This document shows, in pieces, positions 1 to 7,068 of a stretch of 26,775 bases of DNA (the first letter of the stretch is position 1; each line of letters opens with the position of its first letter). Source of the stretch: Candidatus Peregrinibacteria bacterium (GTDB lineage: Bacteria; Patescibacteriota; Gracilibacteria; UBA1369; LOWO2-01-FULL-3); contig JABJOK010000063.1 of NCBI GenBank assembly GCA_018664365.1, positions 1 to 26,775 of the forward strand, read 5' to 3'. The notes beneath the pieces are model-generated. The model did not search any database, was not told where the DNA came from, and saw only the letters and a program-made list of their open reading frames with translations. The position numbers and the translations under genes were made by a program.

Positions 1-263
1 AAAATTCCAAAAATTACCAATGGTACTGTCCAAGAAACATGCTCAGTTATAAATCCCCACACAATACCAATCATCTCTTCAAAAAAACTATCCTTAGCAT
101 CATCAAAGATCCAGGAAGTCTTAAAGGCAAAAAATTGATAGAAGATATACCAGGCTCCAACCGTTGTCGTGAAAAGGGCAGGTAAGAACCCAAACCACCT
201 TATTAGGCTCTTATGGCTCTGGGTGTAACCCCACGATTCAGCAATTAACTTTCGGTAATCCAT
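1..263 (-). CDS. Membrane protein, N-terminal part (runs off the window)
   Basis: This is an open frame of 87 codons on the minus strand, starting at the ATG at 263-261 and leaving the window at base 1 with no stop. The visible part begins MDYRKLIAESWGYTQSHKSL. A hydrophobic, aromatic-rich segment follows at about residues 21-48 (it contains RWFGFLPALFTTTVGAW), then an amphipathic acidic stretch, then the start of a second hydrophobic segment (SWTVPLVIFGIL). It therefore looks like a polytopic inner-membrane protein. I do not recognise the family. The frame has a minus-strand promoter just upstream (271-298), divergent from the corA promoter, which supports this start. Confidence 0.7.
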   Translation of the reverse strand, partial: MDYRKLIAESWGYTQSHKSLIRWFGFLPALFTTTVGAWYIFYQFFAFKTSWIFDDAKDSFFEEMIGIVWGFITEHVSWTVPLVIFGI

Positions 264-270
264 ACAAGGA

Positions 271-298
271 ATTTTAATACTCACAGGATTAAAGTCAA
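271..298 (-). promoter_or_regulatory. Sigma-70-type promoter of the membrane protein gene
   Basis: On the minus strand, TTGACT (298-293), a 16-bp spacer and TAAAAT (276-271) precede the ATG at 263 by 7 bases, so the mRNA would have almost no leader. It lies back to back with the corA promoter, whose -35 begins at 313. Confidence 0.6.
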
Positions 299-312
299 TT
301 ATTTTTAAACGA

Positions 313-341
313 TTGACTCATGTCTACTTTCCTCTTATAGT
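313..341 (+). promoter_or_regulatory. Promoter of corA
   Basis: TTGACT (313-318), 17 bp, TATAGT (336-341). The predicted transcription start is near 348, upstream of the ATG at 370. The TTG of the -35 box is in frame with corA, and an ORF caller could mistake it for a start codon. Confidence 0.75.
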
Positions 342-369
342 AGAGAAAATCTCAGTATCGTATTTTGTT

Positions 370-1305
370 ATGACAGGAAAAAGCCACACACAAAGAATTA
401 AGTTCAAAGACAATGGGTTTACCTGGATTTCAGTAAACCACCCAGGTGAAAAAGAATTGGCTTCACTTCGTAGGCAATATAAATTTCACCATCTTGATCT
501 AGAAGATTGTTTGTCTGAAATTCAAAGACCAAAGATTGATGACTATGACGATTACCTGTTTATAGTTTTACATATTCCAGTTAAGAAAGGGAAAAGGAAA
601 GAGGTTAAAAATACAGAGTTAGACATATTTATAGGTCAAAATTTTGTAATTACTCTTCATAATGATAATCCTACTATCAATAAAGTCTTCGCAAACTGTA
701 AGAAAAAGAAAAAAGAACGTGAGGAATACCTAAGTAAGGGAAGTGGATATTTCTTATATATGATTATTGATGATCTTTTTGAAGAAGGATTCCCGCTAAT
801 AGATGATCTTACAAAACAGCTAAGTGAAATGGAGAATGAGGTATTTAATTATGACTACTCAAAAGACAGACTAAAAGACATCCTATTTCTAAAAAAGGAT
901 ATCATTAACTTTAGACGTATCATTATGCCTCAACGTGCAATTATTGCGCAGCTTGAGCATAAGAACAAAAAGTTCCTTCCTGATAATTTGGACATATATT
1001 TTGACGATATAGTAGATAAGATAGAAAAGCTGTGGAACAACCTCGAAAATCTTGCAGAATTGGTGGTTTCGCTTCATGAAACTAATGAATCGATCATTTC
1101 TCACAACACTAATAATGTTATTAAGGTACTCACACTTTTTTCAGTAGTGATGCTTCCTTTAACATTTATTACAGGATTTTATGGAATGAATATTGATGCG
1201 CTTCCATTTGCACATGGGGACTCATCATTTACAATTATTACAGGGATAATAGTAGGAATAGCACTGCTCATGATCGGCTTTTTCCGCTACAAAAAATGGT
1301 TATAA
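370..1305 (+). CDS. corA: CorA-family magnesium/divalent cation channel
   Basis: CorA forms a pentameric inner-membrane channel for Mg2+ (also Co2+/Ni2+). The frame codes for 311 aa, a typical CorA length. A long, highly charged cytoplasmic domain rich in acidic residues and helices fills about residues 1-245. Two C-terminal transmembrane segments follow. The first ends in the family signature YGMN (in FYGMNIDALPF). The second (FTIITGIIVGIALLMIGFF) ends in a short basic tail, RYKKW. The frame is open back to a TTG at 313, but that TTG is the -35 box of a good promoter, so I place the start at ATG 370. No Shine-Dalgarno sequence precedes it. The 3' end runs to within 23 bases of the rpsO promoter. 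Identification is from the GMN signature and topology; ion specificity cannot be read from the sequence. Confidence 0.93.
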   Translation: MTGKSHTQRIKFKDNGFTWISVNHPGEKELASLRRQYKFHHLDLEDCLSEIQRPKIDDYDDYLFIVLHIPVKKGKRKEVKNTELDIFIGQNFVITLHNDNPTINKVFANCKKKKKEREEYLSKGSGYFLYMIIDDLFEEGFPLIDDLTKQLSEMENEVFNYDYSKDRLKDILFLKKDIINFRRIIMPQRAIIAQLEHKNKKFLPDNLDIYFDDIVDKIEKLWNNLENLAELVVSLHETNESIISHNTNNVIKVLTLFSVVMLPLTFITGFYGMNIDALPFAHGDSSFTIITGIIVGIALLMIGFFRYKKWL

Positions 1306-1328
1306 CGTAAAAAAAGTTAGTTTTTGGC

Positions 1329-1357
1329 TTGTCAAAAACGAGAAAGATATGTAAAAT
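1329..1357 (+). promoter_or_regulatory. Promoter of rpsO (and perhaps pnp)
   Basis: TTGTCA (1329-1334), 17 bp, TAAAAT (1352-1357). The predicted start near 1364 gives a leader of about 37 nt before the rpsO ATG at 1401. No terminator is visible between rpsO and pnp, so pnp may be co-transcribed from here. Confidence 0.7.
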
Positions 1358-1400
1358 TTTCTCTGCTAAAAAAAATTCAATATTTCACAGATAAACAAAC

Positions 1401-1664
1401 ATGAAACGCGACAAGAAAAAGAAATTAATGGGTAAGTACGGATCACACGATGGTGATACTGGATCATCTCAAGTGCAGGTTGCAGTTCTAACTCAAAGAA
1501 TCAACGAACTATCAAAACATCTTGAAACACATCCAAAAGATGACCACTCAAGAAGAGGGTTACTTGGACTAGTGGGAAAAAGAAGAAAGCATTTGAACTA
1601 TCTTCGACTTCACAAGAAAGATGATTACGAGCAACTTCTAAAAGAGCTTAAATTACGAAAGTAA
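1401..1664 (+). CDS. rpsO: 30S ribosomal protein S15
   Basis: This 87-aa protein is close to the usual 88-89 aa of S15, a primary 16S rRNA-binding protein of the small-subunit platform. Family motifs visible are GSHDGDTGSSQVQVAVLTQR (residues about 13-32), the conserved RINELSKHLETHPKDDHSRRGLL region, and the C-terminal basic segment LVGKRRKHLNYL. The gene lies directly upstream of pnp, the widely conserved rpsO-pnp order, which strengthens both calls. The ATG has no Shine-Dalgarno sequence; the preceding bases are A-rich (gataaacaaac). Confidence 0.97.
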   Translation: MKRDKKKKLMGKYGSHDGDTGSSQVQVAVLTQRINELSKHLETHPKDDHSRRGLLGLVGKRRKHLNYLRLHKKDDYEQLLKELKLRK

Positions 1665-1689
1665 AGATCCTTAAAAATTAATCGCCCAA

Positions 1690-1795
1690 TGGAACTTAAA
1701 TCTTAAGTAACAAGGTCGAGGGCATTACTTTAATGATTTCAACCTTGTAACTTTAGGAATGGTTCCCTTTGGGTTTATATAAAATCTTATAACCC
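1690..1795 (+). promoter_or_regulatory. Structured rpsO-pnp intergenic leader (possible pnp autoregulatory element)
   Basis: The 140-base spacer contains nested complementary segments. ACAAGGT (1710-1716) pairs with ACCTTGT (1742-1748), and outside it GGAAC (1691-1695) pairs with GTTCC (1762-1766). A separate hairpin GGGTT...AACCC (1771-1795) ends about 9 bases before the pnp ATG. In enterobacteria the pnp leader is a long hairpin through which PNPase and RNase III autoregulate. A similar role here is inference from position and folding only. Confidence 0.35.
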
Positions 1796-1804
1796 ATCCA
1801 AATT

Positions 1805-4024
1805 ATGGAACCAAAAGAAATGAAGATGGATCTCGCAGGACGCGAGCTCAAGATCGCCTCTGGCCCTATTTCAACGTACGCCAGTGGATTCGCAGTTATT
1901 TCCTTAGGAGAAACTGTAATTATGGCTAATGCAACAATTAGCGAAAAAGGAAAAGAAGGTGCCAGCTGGTTTCCAATGTTCGTAGATTACGAAGAGAAGA
2001 TGTACGCAGCAGGGAAAATCAAAGGAAGTCGTTTTATCAAACGTGAAGGACGTCCTTCAGAGAATTCAGTTTTGATTTCTCGTCTTATTGATAGACCAAT
2101 GCGCCCACTATTTCCAAAAGGAACAACAAATGAAGTTCAGATCATCTGTACTGCTTTGTCAGCAGATCTAGAAGTTGATCCAGGAGCTACAGCAATCAAT
2201 GCTGCCTCAATCGCACTTATGCTTTCAGGAGCACCTTTCGAAGGTCCTGTTGGAGCAATAAGAATGGGGTATTTTAACGATGAGATCGTTGTGAATCCTA
2301 CATATGAACAATGTGCAGAAGGAAAGCTGAATTTAGTAGTTGCAGGAACGCCTGACGCAATCACTATGGTAGAAGCTGCAGCAAACGAAGTGTCTGAAGA
2401 GATAGTTCTTCAAGCTCTGGAAGTTGCACACAAATATATTAAGGAGATCTGCCAGCTTCAATTAGACTACGTGAAGCAATTTGAAATTAAACCAATAGAG
2501 CTAACAGTTGTTGGCGCAGACGAAGATCTAGTTGCAAAGATAGCAGGAATGGTAACACAGGAAGAACTAGATGGTATCTCTGGAACAACTAAGATGGAGG
2601 TTAAGGCAAAGATTCACGCAATCGAAGAAAAACTTTTTGAAAACTTTAAAGCAGAACTAGAAGCTGACGAGGTTTCAGAAGGCCAAATCGCCGATATTCT
2701 AAACTCTCTCATGGAGAAGAATATGAGAAAGAATATTTTGGAAAAAGAAATTCGTCTTGATGGAAGAAAGACTAATGAAATTCGTCCAATTACTTGTATT
2801 CCAGATGTGCTACCACGTACACACGGTTCAGTAATTTTCCAAAGAGGAGAAACTGCATCTCTATCAATCACTACACTGGGTGGTCCTGGTGATGCACAGA
2901 TTGTGGACACAATGGAGGCAGACGTTACAAAACGTTACTTCCACCACTACGCCTTCCCACCATATGCTACTGGAGACATCAAGCCTCTAAGAGGACCAGG
3001 TAGACGTGAGATTGGACATGGAGATCTTGCAGAAAGAGCACTTATTCCAGTTCTTCCAGATGAAAAAGATTTTTCATACACAATGTGGGTAGCTTCTGAA
3101 ATTATAAGATGTAATGGATCAAGCTCAATGGCTTCAGTTTGTGGATCAACACTTTCTCTTATGGCTGCAGGTGTACCAATCAAGCGTCCTGTTTCAGGAA
3201 TCGCTATGGGACTCGTTATGGATAAGGAATCTTCAGACTACAAGATACTTTCAGATATCCAAGGAATGGAAGACTTTGCTGGAGACATGGACTTCAAAGT
3301 AACTGGTACAGAAGAAGGAATCACAGCTCTTCAAATGGATATTAAGGTAAAAGGACTTTCATTAGACCTTCTTCGTGAAGCTCTAGCTCAGGCTAAAGAG
3401 GGACGTCAGTTCATCTTGGATAAAATGCTTGAGGTTATTCCAGAGCCTAGAAAAGAAATGTCAAAATTCGCACCACTAATCATGAACTTGGTAATCGATC
3501 CAGACATGATTCGTATTGTAATTGGTAAGGGTGGAGAAACTATCCAGAAGATTACTAAGGAATGTGAAGTTGAGATGGACATTGCAGATGAAGGAATCGT
3601 AACAATCACTGCACCAGACCAAGAAAGAGGTCAAAAAGCAATTGAGTGGGTAAAGAAACTTACTTACCTTCCAGTTGTTGGAGACACTTTTGATGGAAAA
3701 GTTGTAAAAGTAATGGACTTCGGAGCATTTGTAGAATTCTGTCCTGGAAAAGAAGGACTAGTTCACATCTCAGAACTTGCAAACGAAAGAGTAAACAAAG
3801 TTGAAGACGTAGTTAAGGAAGGAGATCCAATTAAGGTTAAACTTATGAAGCTCGACGACCAAGGACGTTACAACCTTTCACACAAAGCAACTCTTGGAGG
3901 AGGATCTTCTGCTCCAAAAGAAGACAAGAAAGATGGAGAAAAGAAATCTGACGACGCAGAAGTTGCAAAACAAGGTTCAAAAGGAGAAAGAGTAGAAGGA
4001 ACAACATCTGTTAGAAAGGTGTAA
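1805..4024 (+). CDS. pnp: Polyribonucleotide nucleotidyltransferase (PNPase)
   Basis: PNPase is a trimeric phosphorolytic 3'-5' exoribonuclease, central to mRNA decay. The 739-aa protein has the standard order: a first RNase PH domain (about 10-145), a helical linker, a second RNase PH domain with DIQGMEDFAGDMDFKV (about residues 484-499, carrying the catalytic aspartates), a KH domain with the IVIGKGGETIQKI loop (about 570-582), and an S1 domain (GDTFDGKVVKVMDFGAF, from about 625). The last ~40 residues are a low-complexity Lys/Asp/Ser tail. Phosphate-binding segments such as GSSSMASVCGSTLSLM are present. The ATG follows a leader hairpin and has no Shine-Dalgarno sequence. A strong terminator follows at 4042. 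All key regions appear intact. Confidence 0.98.
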   Translation: MEPKEMKMDLAGRELKIASGPISTYASGFAVISLGETVIMANATISEKGKEGASWFPMFVDYEEKMYAAGKIKGSRFIKREGRPSENSVLISRLIDRPMRPLFPKGTTNEVQIICTALSADLEVDPGATAINAASIALMLSGAPFEGPVGAIRMGYFNDEIVVNPTYEQCAEGKLNLVVAGTPDAITMVEAAANEVSEEIVLQALEVAHKYIKEICQLQLDYVKQFEIKPIELTVVGADEDLVAKIAGMVTQEELDGISGTTKMEVKAKIHAIEEKLFENFKAELEADEVSEGQIADILNSLMEKNMRKNILEKEIRLDGRKTNEIRPITCIPDVLPRTHGSVIFQRGETASLSITTLGGPGDAQIVDTMEADVTKRYFHHYAFPPYATGDIKPLRGPGRREIGHGDLAERALIPVLPDEKDFSYTMWVASEIIRCNGSSSMASVCGSTLSLMAAGVPIKRPVSGIAMGLVMDKESSDYKILSDIQGMEDFAGDMDFKVTGTEEGITALQMDIKVKGLSLDLLREALAQAKEGRQFILDKMLEVIPEPRKEMSKFAPLIMNLVIDPDMIRIVIGKGGETIQKITKECEVEMDIADEGIVTITAPDQERGQKAIEWVKKLTYLPVVGDTFDGKVVKVMDFGAFVEFCPGKEGLVHISELANERVNKVEDVVKEGDPIKVKLMKLDDQGRYNLSHKATLGGGSSAPKEDKKDGEKKSDDAEVAKQGSKGERVEGTTSVRKV

Positions 4025-4041
4025 GCATAGAACAATCAAGG

Positions 4042-4072
4042 AAAGGGCGTCTTAAAAAAAGGCGCCCTTTTT
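4042..4072 (+). terminator. Intrinsic terminator after pnp
   Basis: AAAGGGCG (4042-4049) pairs with CGCCCTTT (4063-4070) around an A-rich loop, and the T run continues to 4072. Confidence 0.85.
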
Positions 4073-4102
4073 AAATAATCAAAAATCGCATAAACTGTAC
4101 GC

Positions 4103-4444
4103 ATGGGAAAAAGGAAATCATTCAAAAATCAGAAAAAGGAAAAAGTGAACAAATACGACAATCTCTCTAAGCCTGAGGCTGAGTTTGATTTTCATGATAG
4201 AGGAGTCCTTACTTCCAGTGACATGAAGAAAATGGCAGACGAATTCCTCAGCGAGGCTAGAGATAGAAATCTTACGAAAATATTATTCATAACAGGAAAG
4301 GGACTTCATTCAAGAAATGGAATGCCAGTTATAAAACCTTTTTTAAGGAAATATCTTGAAACACTTCCTTTTGTTCTTAGGGTTTACGAGGGACGTCGAG
4401 ATCGTGGAGGGGCAGGTACGCTCGAAGTAACTCTAAGCTTTTAA
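4103..4444 (+). CDS. Smr-domain protein (stand-alone)
   Basis: This 113-aa basic protein consists of a Lys-rich N terminus (about 1-20) and one Smr domain. Visible motifs are the DFHDRGVLTSSDM entry segment (a variant of the LDLHG motif), ILFITGKGLHSRNGMPVIKP (about 67-86) and the terminal GGAGTLEVTL. Smr domains, as in MutS2 and SmrB, are usually DNA or RNA endonucleases; SmrB cleaves mRNA at collided ribosomes. Which role applies here is not shown. A TAAACT -10-like box at 4091-4096 lies 6 bases before the ATG, so the mRNA may be leaderless. The stop overlaps the stop of the convergent gene by four bases (4441-4444). Confidence 0.85.
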   Translation: MGKRKSFKNQKKEKVNKYDNLSKPEAEFDFHDRGVLTSSDMKKMADEFLSEARDRNLTKILFITGKGLHSRNGMPVIKPFLRKYLETLPFVLRVYEGRRDRGGAGTLEVTLSF

Positions 4445-5409
4445 GCCTGTCGATCTGGAGAATTTTCAAGGAAAGTTCTAACGAAGTTTCTTGTAACACT
4501 TGGATTAAGGGGATCACCAAATGGATAACGACCAAGTTTGAATTTGTTCACACCCCATCTCATAAACTCTTCAATTTGTTCAGGCCTGTGCCAGAGCTGG
4601 CCATGTTTTAGTTCAGTGCATCCAGGTGTATAAGGAAACTCAGGATTATGAATTCCCTCAAAATCTTCACGCTCAACTTCTCCCTTATTTTCAGTGTCAA
4701 TTCCAAGAATATGGAAAAGCACAGGAGCATCCAACATTTGATAGTGCGTAAAACACTTATGCATATCGGCACTCGCACAGTGAGAATTTAAAAGTAAGAC
4801 CATCTTATGCGCATAGCGAATCCATTCTCTTAAAAACCCAGGAGTTGTATGTTGATTAGTCGGACAGACTGCATCGGCCAACTCAAAAGCTTTGTCATAG
4901 GACTGCTTCCCTCTGAACAATCCTTTTTTACCACCGGTAAATCCTACGCACGAAGAAACAACATCGAACGGGTACTTTTCCTGCAAGGCCTCAATCAAAT
5001 TATCATGAATTACAGTCACCATATTTCTAACCCCATGCTTCTCACCACTTTCTGCCATGCAATCTAATATCATCCTTTCAGATTCAAATCGCCCATCATT
5101 TAAATCGATCTCAGCATCTGGAGGAAGTCCCACCCCTCCATTCATTGCTAACATAAAGGGCATTCCCGCCTGGTTGAAAATTGGAACATTCTCTTCAAAA
5201 CTCCTTGTGGTTAGATTAGATTGTCTACCACCACCAAGAACACCAGGATCTCCTTCATAAGGAATAAGAACCAAGTTCACGCGATCGCCAAAGTTTCTAC
5301 GCAAATCCTCTTGAAGCTCTTCAGCAGCTTGAACAACAGGAATTGCACAGAAATACTGAGTATACCCTCCATCCTGCGCCCCAAATTCAATGTATAAGTC
5401 CTTAGACAT
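4441..5409 (-). CDS. U32-peptidase-like / Fe-S TIM-barrel protein
   Basis: The 322-aa soluble protein has no signal peptide or membrane segment. Its pattern resembles U32-related TIM-barrel proteins: a mid-protein HDNLIEALQEKYPFDVVSSC strand, then LADAVCPTNQHTTPGFLREW, then LLNSHCASADMHKCFTHYQ, and a late strand RPEQIEEFMRWGVNKFKLGR. Cysteines C182, C211, C219 and C264 are spaced like the Fe-S ligands of U32 relatives such as UbiU/UbiV. No substrate can be assigned. The gene has one of the best promoters in the window. The family call rests on remembered motif patterns rather than a search, so the confidence refers to the coding call plus the broad fold. Confidence 0.6.
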   Translation of the reverse strand: MSKDLYIEFGAQDGGYTQYFCAIPVVQAAEELQEDLRRNFGDRVNLVLIPYEGDPGVLGGGRQSNLTTRSFEENVPIFNQAGMPFMLAMNGGVGLPPDAEIDLNDGRFESERMILDCMAESGEKHGVRNMVTVIHDNLIEALQEKYPFDVVSSCVGFTGGKKGLFRGKQSYDKAFELADAVCPTNQHTTPGFLREWIRYAHKMVLLLNSHCASADMHKCFTHYQMLDAPVLFHILGIDTENKGEVEREDFEGIHNPEFPYTPGCTELKHGQLWHRPEQIEEFMRWGVNKFKLGRYPFGDPLNPSVTRNFVRTFLENSPDRQA

Positions 5410-5429
5410 GCGAAAATTTATAAGTGGCG

Positions 5430-5458
5430 ATTATACAATTCAAGCGTCATAAAGTCAA
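5430..5458 (-). promoter_or_regulatory. Promoter of the U32-like gene
   Basis: On the minus strand, TTGACT (5458-5453), exactly 17 bp, TATAAT (5435-5430). The predicted start near 5423 gives a short leader of about 14 nt before the ATG at 5409. Confidence 0.85.
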
Positions 5459-5471
5459 CGGGTCAAAGAAG

Positions 5472-5500
5472 TTGACCACCTCACTCAACCAAACTATATT
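5472..5500 (+). promoter_or_regulatory. Promoter of tRNA-Gly
   Basis: TTGACC (5472-5477), 17 bp, TATATT (5495-5500), 21 bases before the mature tRNA 5' end. It is divergent from the U32-like gene promoter, with 13 bp between the two -35 boxes. Confidence 0.75.
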
Positions 5501-5521
5501 ATGGGCACACTAAAAACCTTT

Positions 5522-5596
5522 GCGGGTATAGTATAATGGCTATTACGGCTGGTTGCCAATCAGCAGATACGGGTTCGATTCCCGTTACCCGCTCCA
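5522..5596 (+). tRNA. tRNA-Gly(GCC), CCA encoded
   Basis: The acceptor GCGGGTA pairs with TACCCGC, followed by discriminator T and an encoded CCA. The anticodon stem GCTGG/TCAGC (one G-U pair) encloses loop TTGCCAA, anticodon GCC, reading GGC/GGU glycine codons. The T arm is ACGGG-TTCGATT-CCCGT. An A-rich tract and a mismatched hairpin (about 5611-5647, GAAAAC...GTTTTC with internal mismatches) follow; it may be a weak terminator. Confidence 0.96.
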
Positions 5597-5693
5597 AGTT
5601 AGAACCAAGAAAACCCTCTCTACAAAACAAATAGAAGGAGTTTTCGATTTTAGGGGTATCTAAATAAAGAAGAAGCTGATTATCAGTACAGGC

Positions 5694-6671
5694 CTACCTC
5701 GTCCTCCTTCTACGATCCTCTGCTGCTTTAACATCAGGATCTTCTTTAAGATAATATGGCAATAAAGAGAAAACAAGATGACTATTATAACGTGCATTCA
5801 AAGCTAATATTGCCATTTTCTCATCCTGAAGGAATTGATTTATATACTTCCATGCATAGCCATTATGAGATACAGCTAGTTCCGCAAGTTCTCTATTCAT
5901 ACTCAACCTTCTTGAAACTTTATCAATATCACAAGAGCTGCCACTCTCAATTGTCATCTTTACAACTTCATAATCATCTCTCAATTCTCTAGAAATCTGC
6001 GCTAATGGAATTTTTCCCCCAGCAGCTAATATATAATCTTTATTTCCCCTCAATCCACGGGGAACAGGGCTCTGTTTATCCCCTCCATACCATCCTGAAC
6101 CTGCTACAGCTAAACCATTGCGAGTATTTTGTACTCGTCCACGAATTTGGGCATTCGTAAGGCCAGAAGTCTTTCGGTATTGCCTTTTCATATATTCAGG
6201 TAGACATCCCTCAGAAACCCACTTTTCTGCTTTGTCTGAAAGCAGAAAAGTTTTGTCATGTAAATATGTTTGTAACCTGCGAATTGCTTCTGGAAATGGC
6301 TCTTGTAAAACAGGAGGGAAGCAGGTCAATCCTCCAACTTTGGCCAATTTCCTGCATTCAGCAAGTTCACGTTCACATGTCACAATAATACTATTCATAG
6401 TTTCCTGTCTGATTGCGTGAGCCAATCCCTTATGATTACCATCCAAAAGAATATGAGTTCCTCCTAGCGCAGCAAGGATTCTTAACCTTATTGCGTAGCG
6501 CTCATTTAATGCTTCCATGTCGATTACATCCAGTGGAGTCACCAATACAGGAGGTATAGAATCTTTCGCGCCTGCAGAAATCATATGACTATAAATCTCC
6601 AAAATTGAGACATTATATAAGTCACTTGATTCAACAATAATTCTATCTGCTGGTAATTGTGTTTGTTCCAT
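5694..6671 (-). CDS. Hypothetical protein with ParB/sulfiredoxin-like N-terminal segment
   Basis: The frame codes for 325 aa from the ATG at 6671. It is open back to a TTG at 6722, but that region contains the promoter's -35 TTGACA, so the shorter start is preferred. Residues about 8-90 resemble the ParB/Srx fold: a parameter-like strand (PPVLVTPLDVID) followed by ILLDGNHKGLAHAIR, similar to the DGNHR motif of ParB/Srx-like domains, which bind CTP/ATP or DNA. The rest is helical and basic, with a Gly/Arg-rich centre (AGSGWYGGDKQSPVPRGLRG) and an ERRRRTR-like basic tail (AAEDRRRRTR). The lower-complexity centre and unknown neighbours suggest accessory DNA. No par partner (ParA) is seen beside it, so a partition role is not claimed. 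Confidence 0.7.
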   Translation of the reverse strand: MEQTQLPADRIIVESSDLYNVSILEIYSHMISAGAKDSIPPVLVTPLDVIDMEALNERYAIRLRILAALGGTHILLDGNHKGLAHAIRQETMNSIIVTCERELAECRKLAKVGGLTCFPPVLQEPFPEAIRRLQTYLHDKTFLLSDKAEKWVSEGCLPEYMKRQYRKTSGLTNAQIRGRVQNTRNGLAVAGSGWYGGDKQSPVPRGLRGNKDYILAAGGKIPLAQISRELRDDYEVVKMTIESGSSCDIDKVSRRLSMNRELAELAVSHNGYAWKYINQFLQDEKMAILALNARYNSHLVFSLLPYYLKEDPDVKAAEDRRRRTR

Positions 6672-6690
6672 GCGTAAATCAAAGGCAGGC

Positions 6691-6719
6691 ACTATGCCGA
6701 CAGAAGGCCTTTTTGTCAA
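6691..6719 (-). promoter_or_regulatory. Promoter of the ParB/Srx-like gene
   Basis: On the minus strand, consensus TTGACA (6719-6714), 17 bp, CATAGT (6696-6691). The predicted start is about 12 nt before the ATG at 6671. It rules out the upstream TTG codons as translation starts. Confidence 0.7.
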
Positions 6720-6774
6720 CAAGCCATGGGAAGAAATGAACTGGATTTACAAAAAAAAGTTCTAACATCCTCCA

Positions 6775-6948
6775 ATGTGGAGCTCCATTGCTTTGAAGAA
6801 GGAGCTTCAGCGACTGATTGAAAAGGAATGGGCGGAGTATCTCGAACAAAGTGAGAGGCGCCCGCTCCAAGGCCCCAAAAGAGGGCTTAAAAAAGCATTC
6901 TTCGAAGACATAAGCCTTATGGTGCTATTCGGAGATTCACAATGTTAG
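6775..6948 (+). CDS. Small hypothetical protein (57 aa)
   Basis: A 57-codon frame runs from the ATG at 6775 to TAG at 6946-6948. The product is hydrophilic and plausibly helical: MWSSIALKKELQRLIEKEWA, then EYLEQSERRPLQGPKRGLKK, and a more hydrophobic end (FFEDISLMVLFGDSQC). The composition looks protein-like and the stretch is GC-richer than its surroundings. A TAACAT -10-like box (6763-6768) lies 6 bases before the ATG. The first ~35 bases, including AATGTGGA.CTCC, recur in degenerate form at 7848-7880 before another very short frame that also starts MW(S/T)S. The gene may be real, or the remnant of a mobile or duplicated element. I do not recognise the family. Confidence 0.45.
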   Translation: MWSSIALKKELQRLIEKEWAEYLEQSERRPLQGPKRGLKKAFFEDISLMVLFGDSQC

Positions 6949-6992
6949 ATGGAAGGTTTATTTACTTAACATGGACCTAAAGCCTTTATCTA

Positions 6993-7001
6993 TGCTATAA
7001 T
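6993..7001 (+). promoter_or_regulatory. Extended -10 promoter of the 254-aa gene
   Basis: TGC-TATAAT (TG at 6993-6994, TATAAT at 6996-7001) is a perfect -10 with the extended TGN motif. A weak -35 (TGGACC, 6972-6977, 18-bp spacer) precedes it. The start near 7008 would place the 14-codon frame at 7024 in the leader. Confidence 0.7.
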
Positions 7002-7023
7002 ACAAGGATTAAAAAACATAACC

Positions 7024-7068
7024 ATGGAGAGTACAGAGATAAAAAATAAAAAAAGAGACATACTATGA
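7024..7068 (+). CDS. Putative 14-aa leader peptide
   Basis: A short frame, MESTEIKNKKRDIL, overlaps the start of the 254-aa gene in the arrangement ctATGA, so its TGA stop shares bases with the next ATG. It lies downstream of the extended -10 promoter, so it would be transcribed. The geometry would allow translational coupling. It could be chance in A-rich DNA. Confidence 0.3.
   Translation: MESTEIKNKKRDIL

Noticed and set aside
6679..6870. 63-aa minus-strand ORF
   Set aside because: It lies antisense to the 57-aa frame and the ParB/Srx-like promoter, with no promoter of its own and unlikely composition; treated as a shadow.
6760..6952. Integron attC-like ends (TTCTAAC ... GTTAGAT) around the 57-aa ORF
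   Set aside because: The first site does not fit RYYYAAC, the second copy at 7851 lacks core sites, and no integrase or cassette array is seen.
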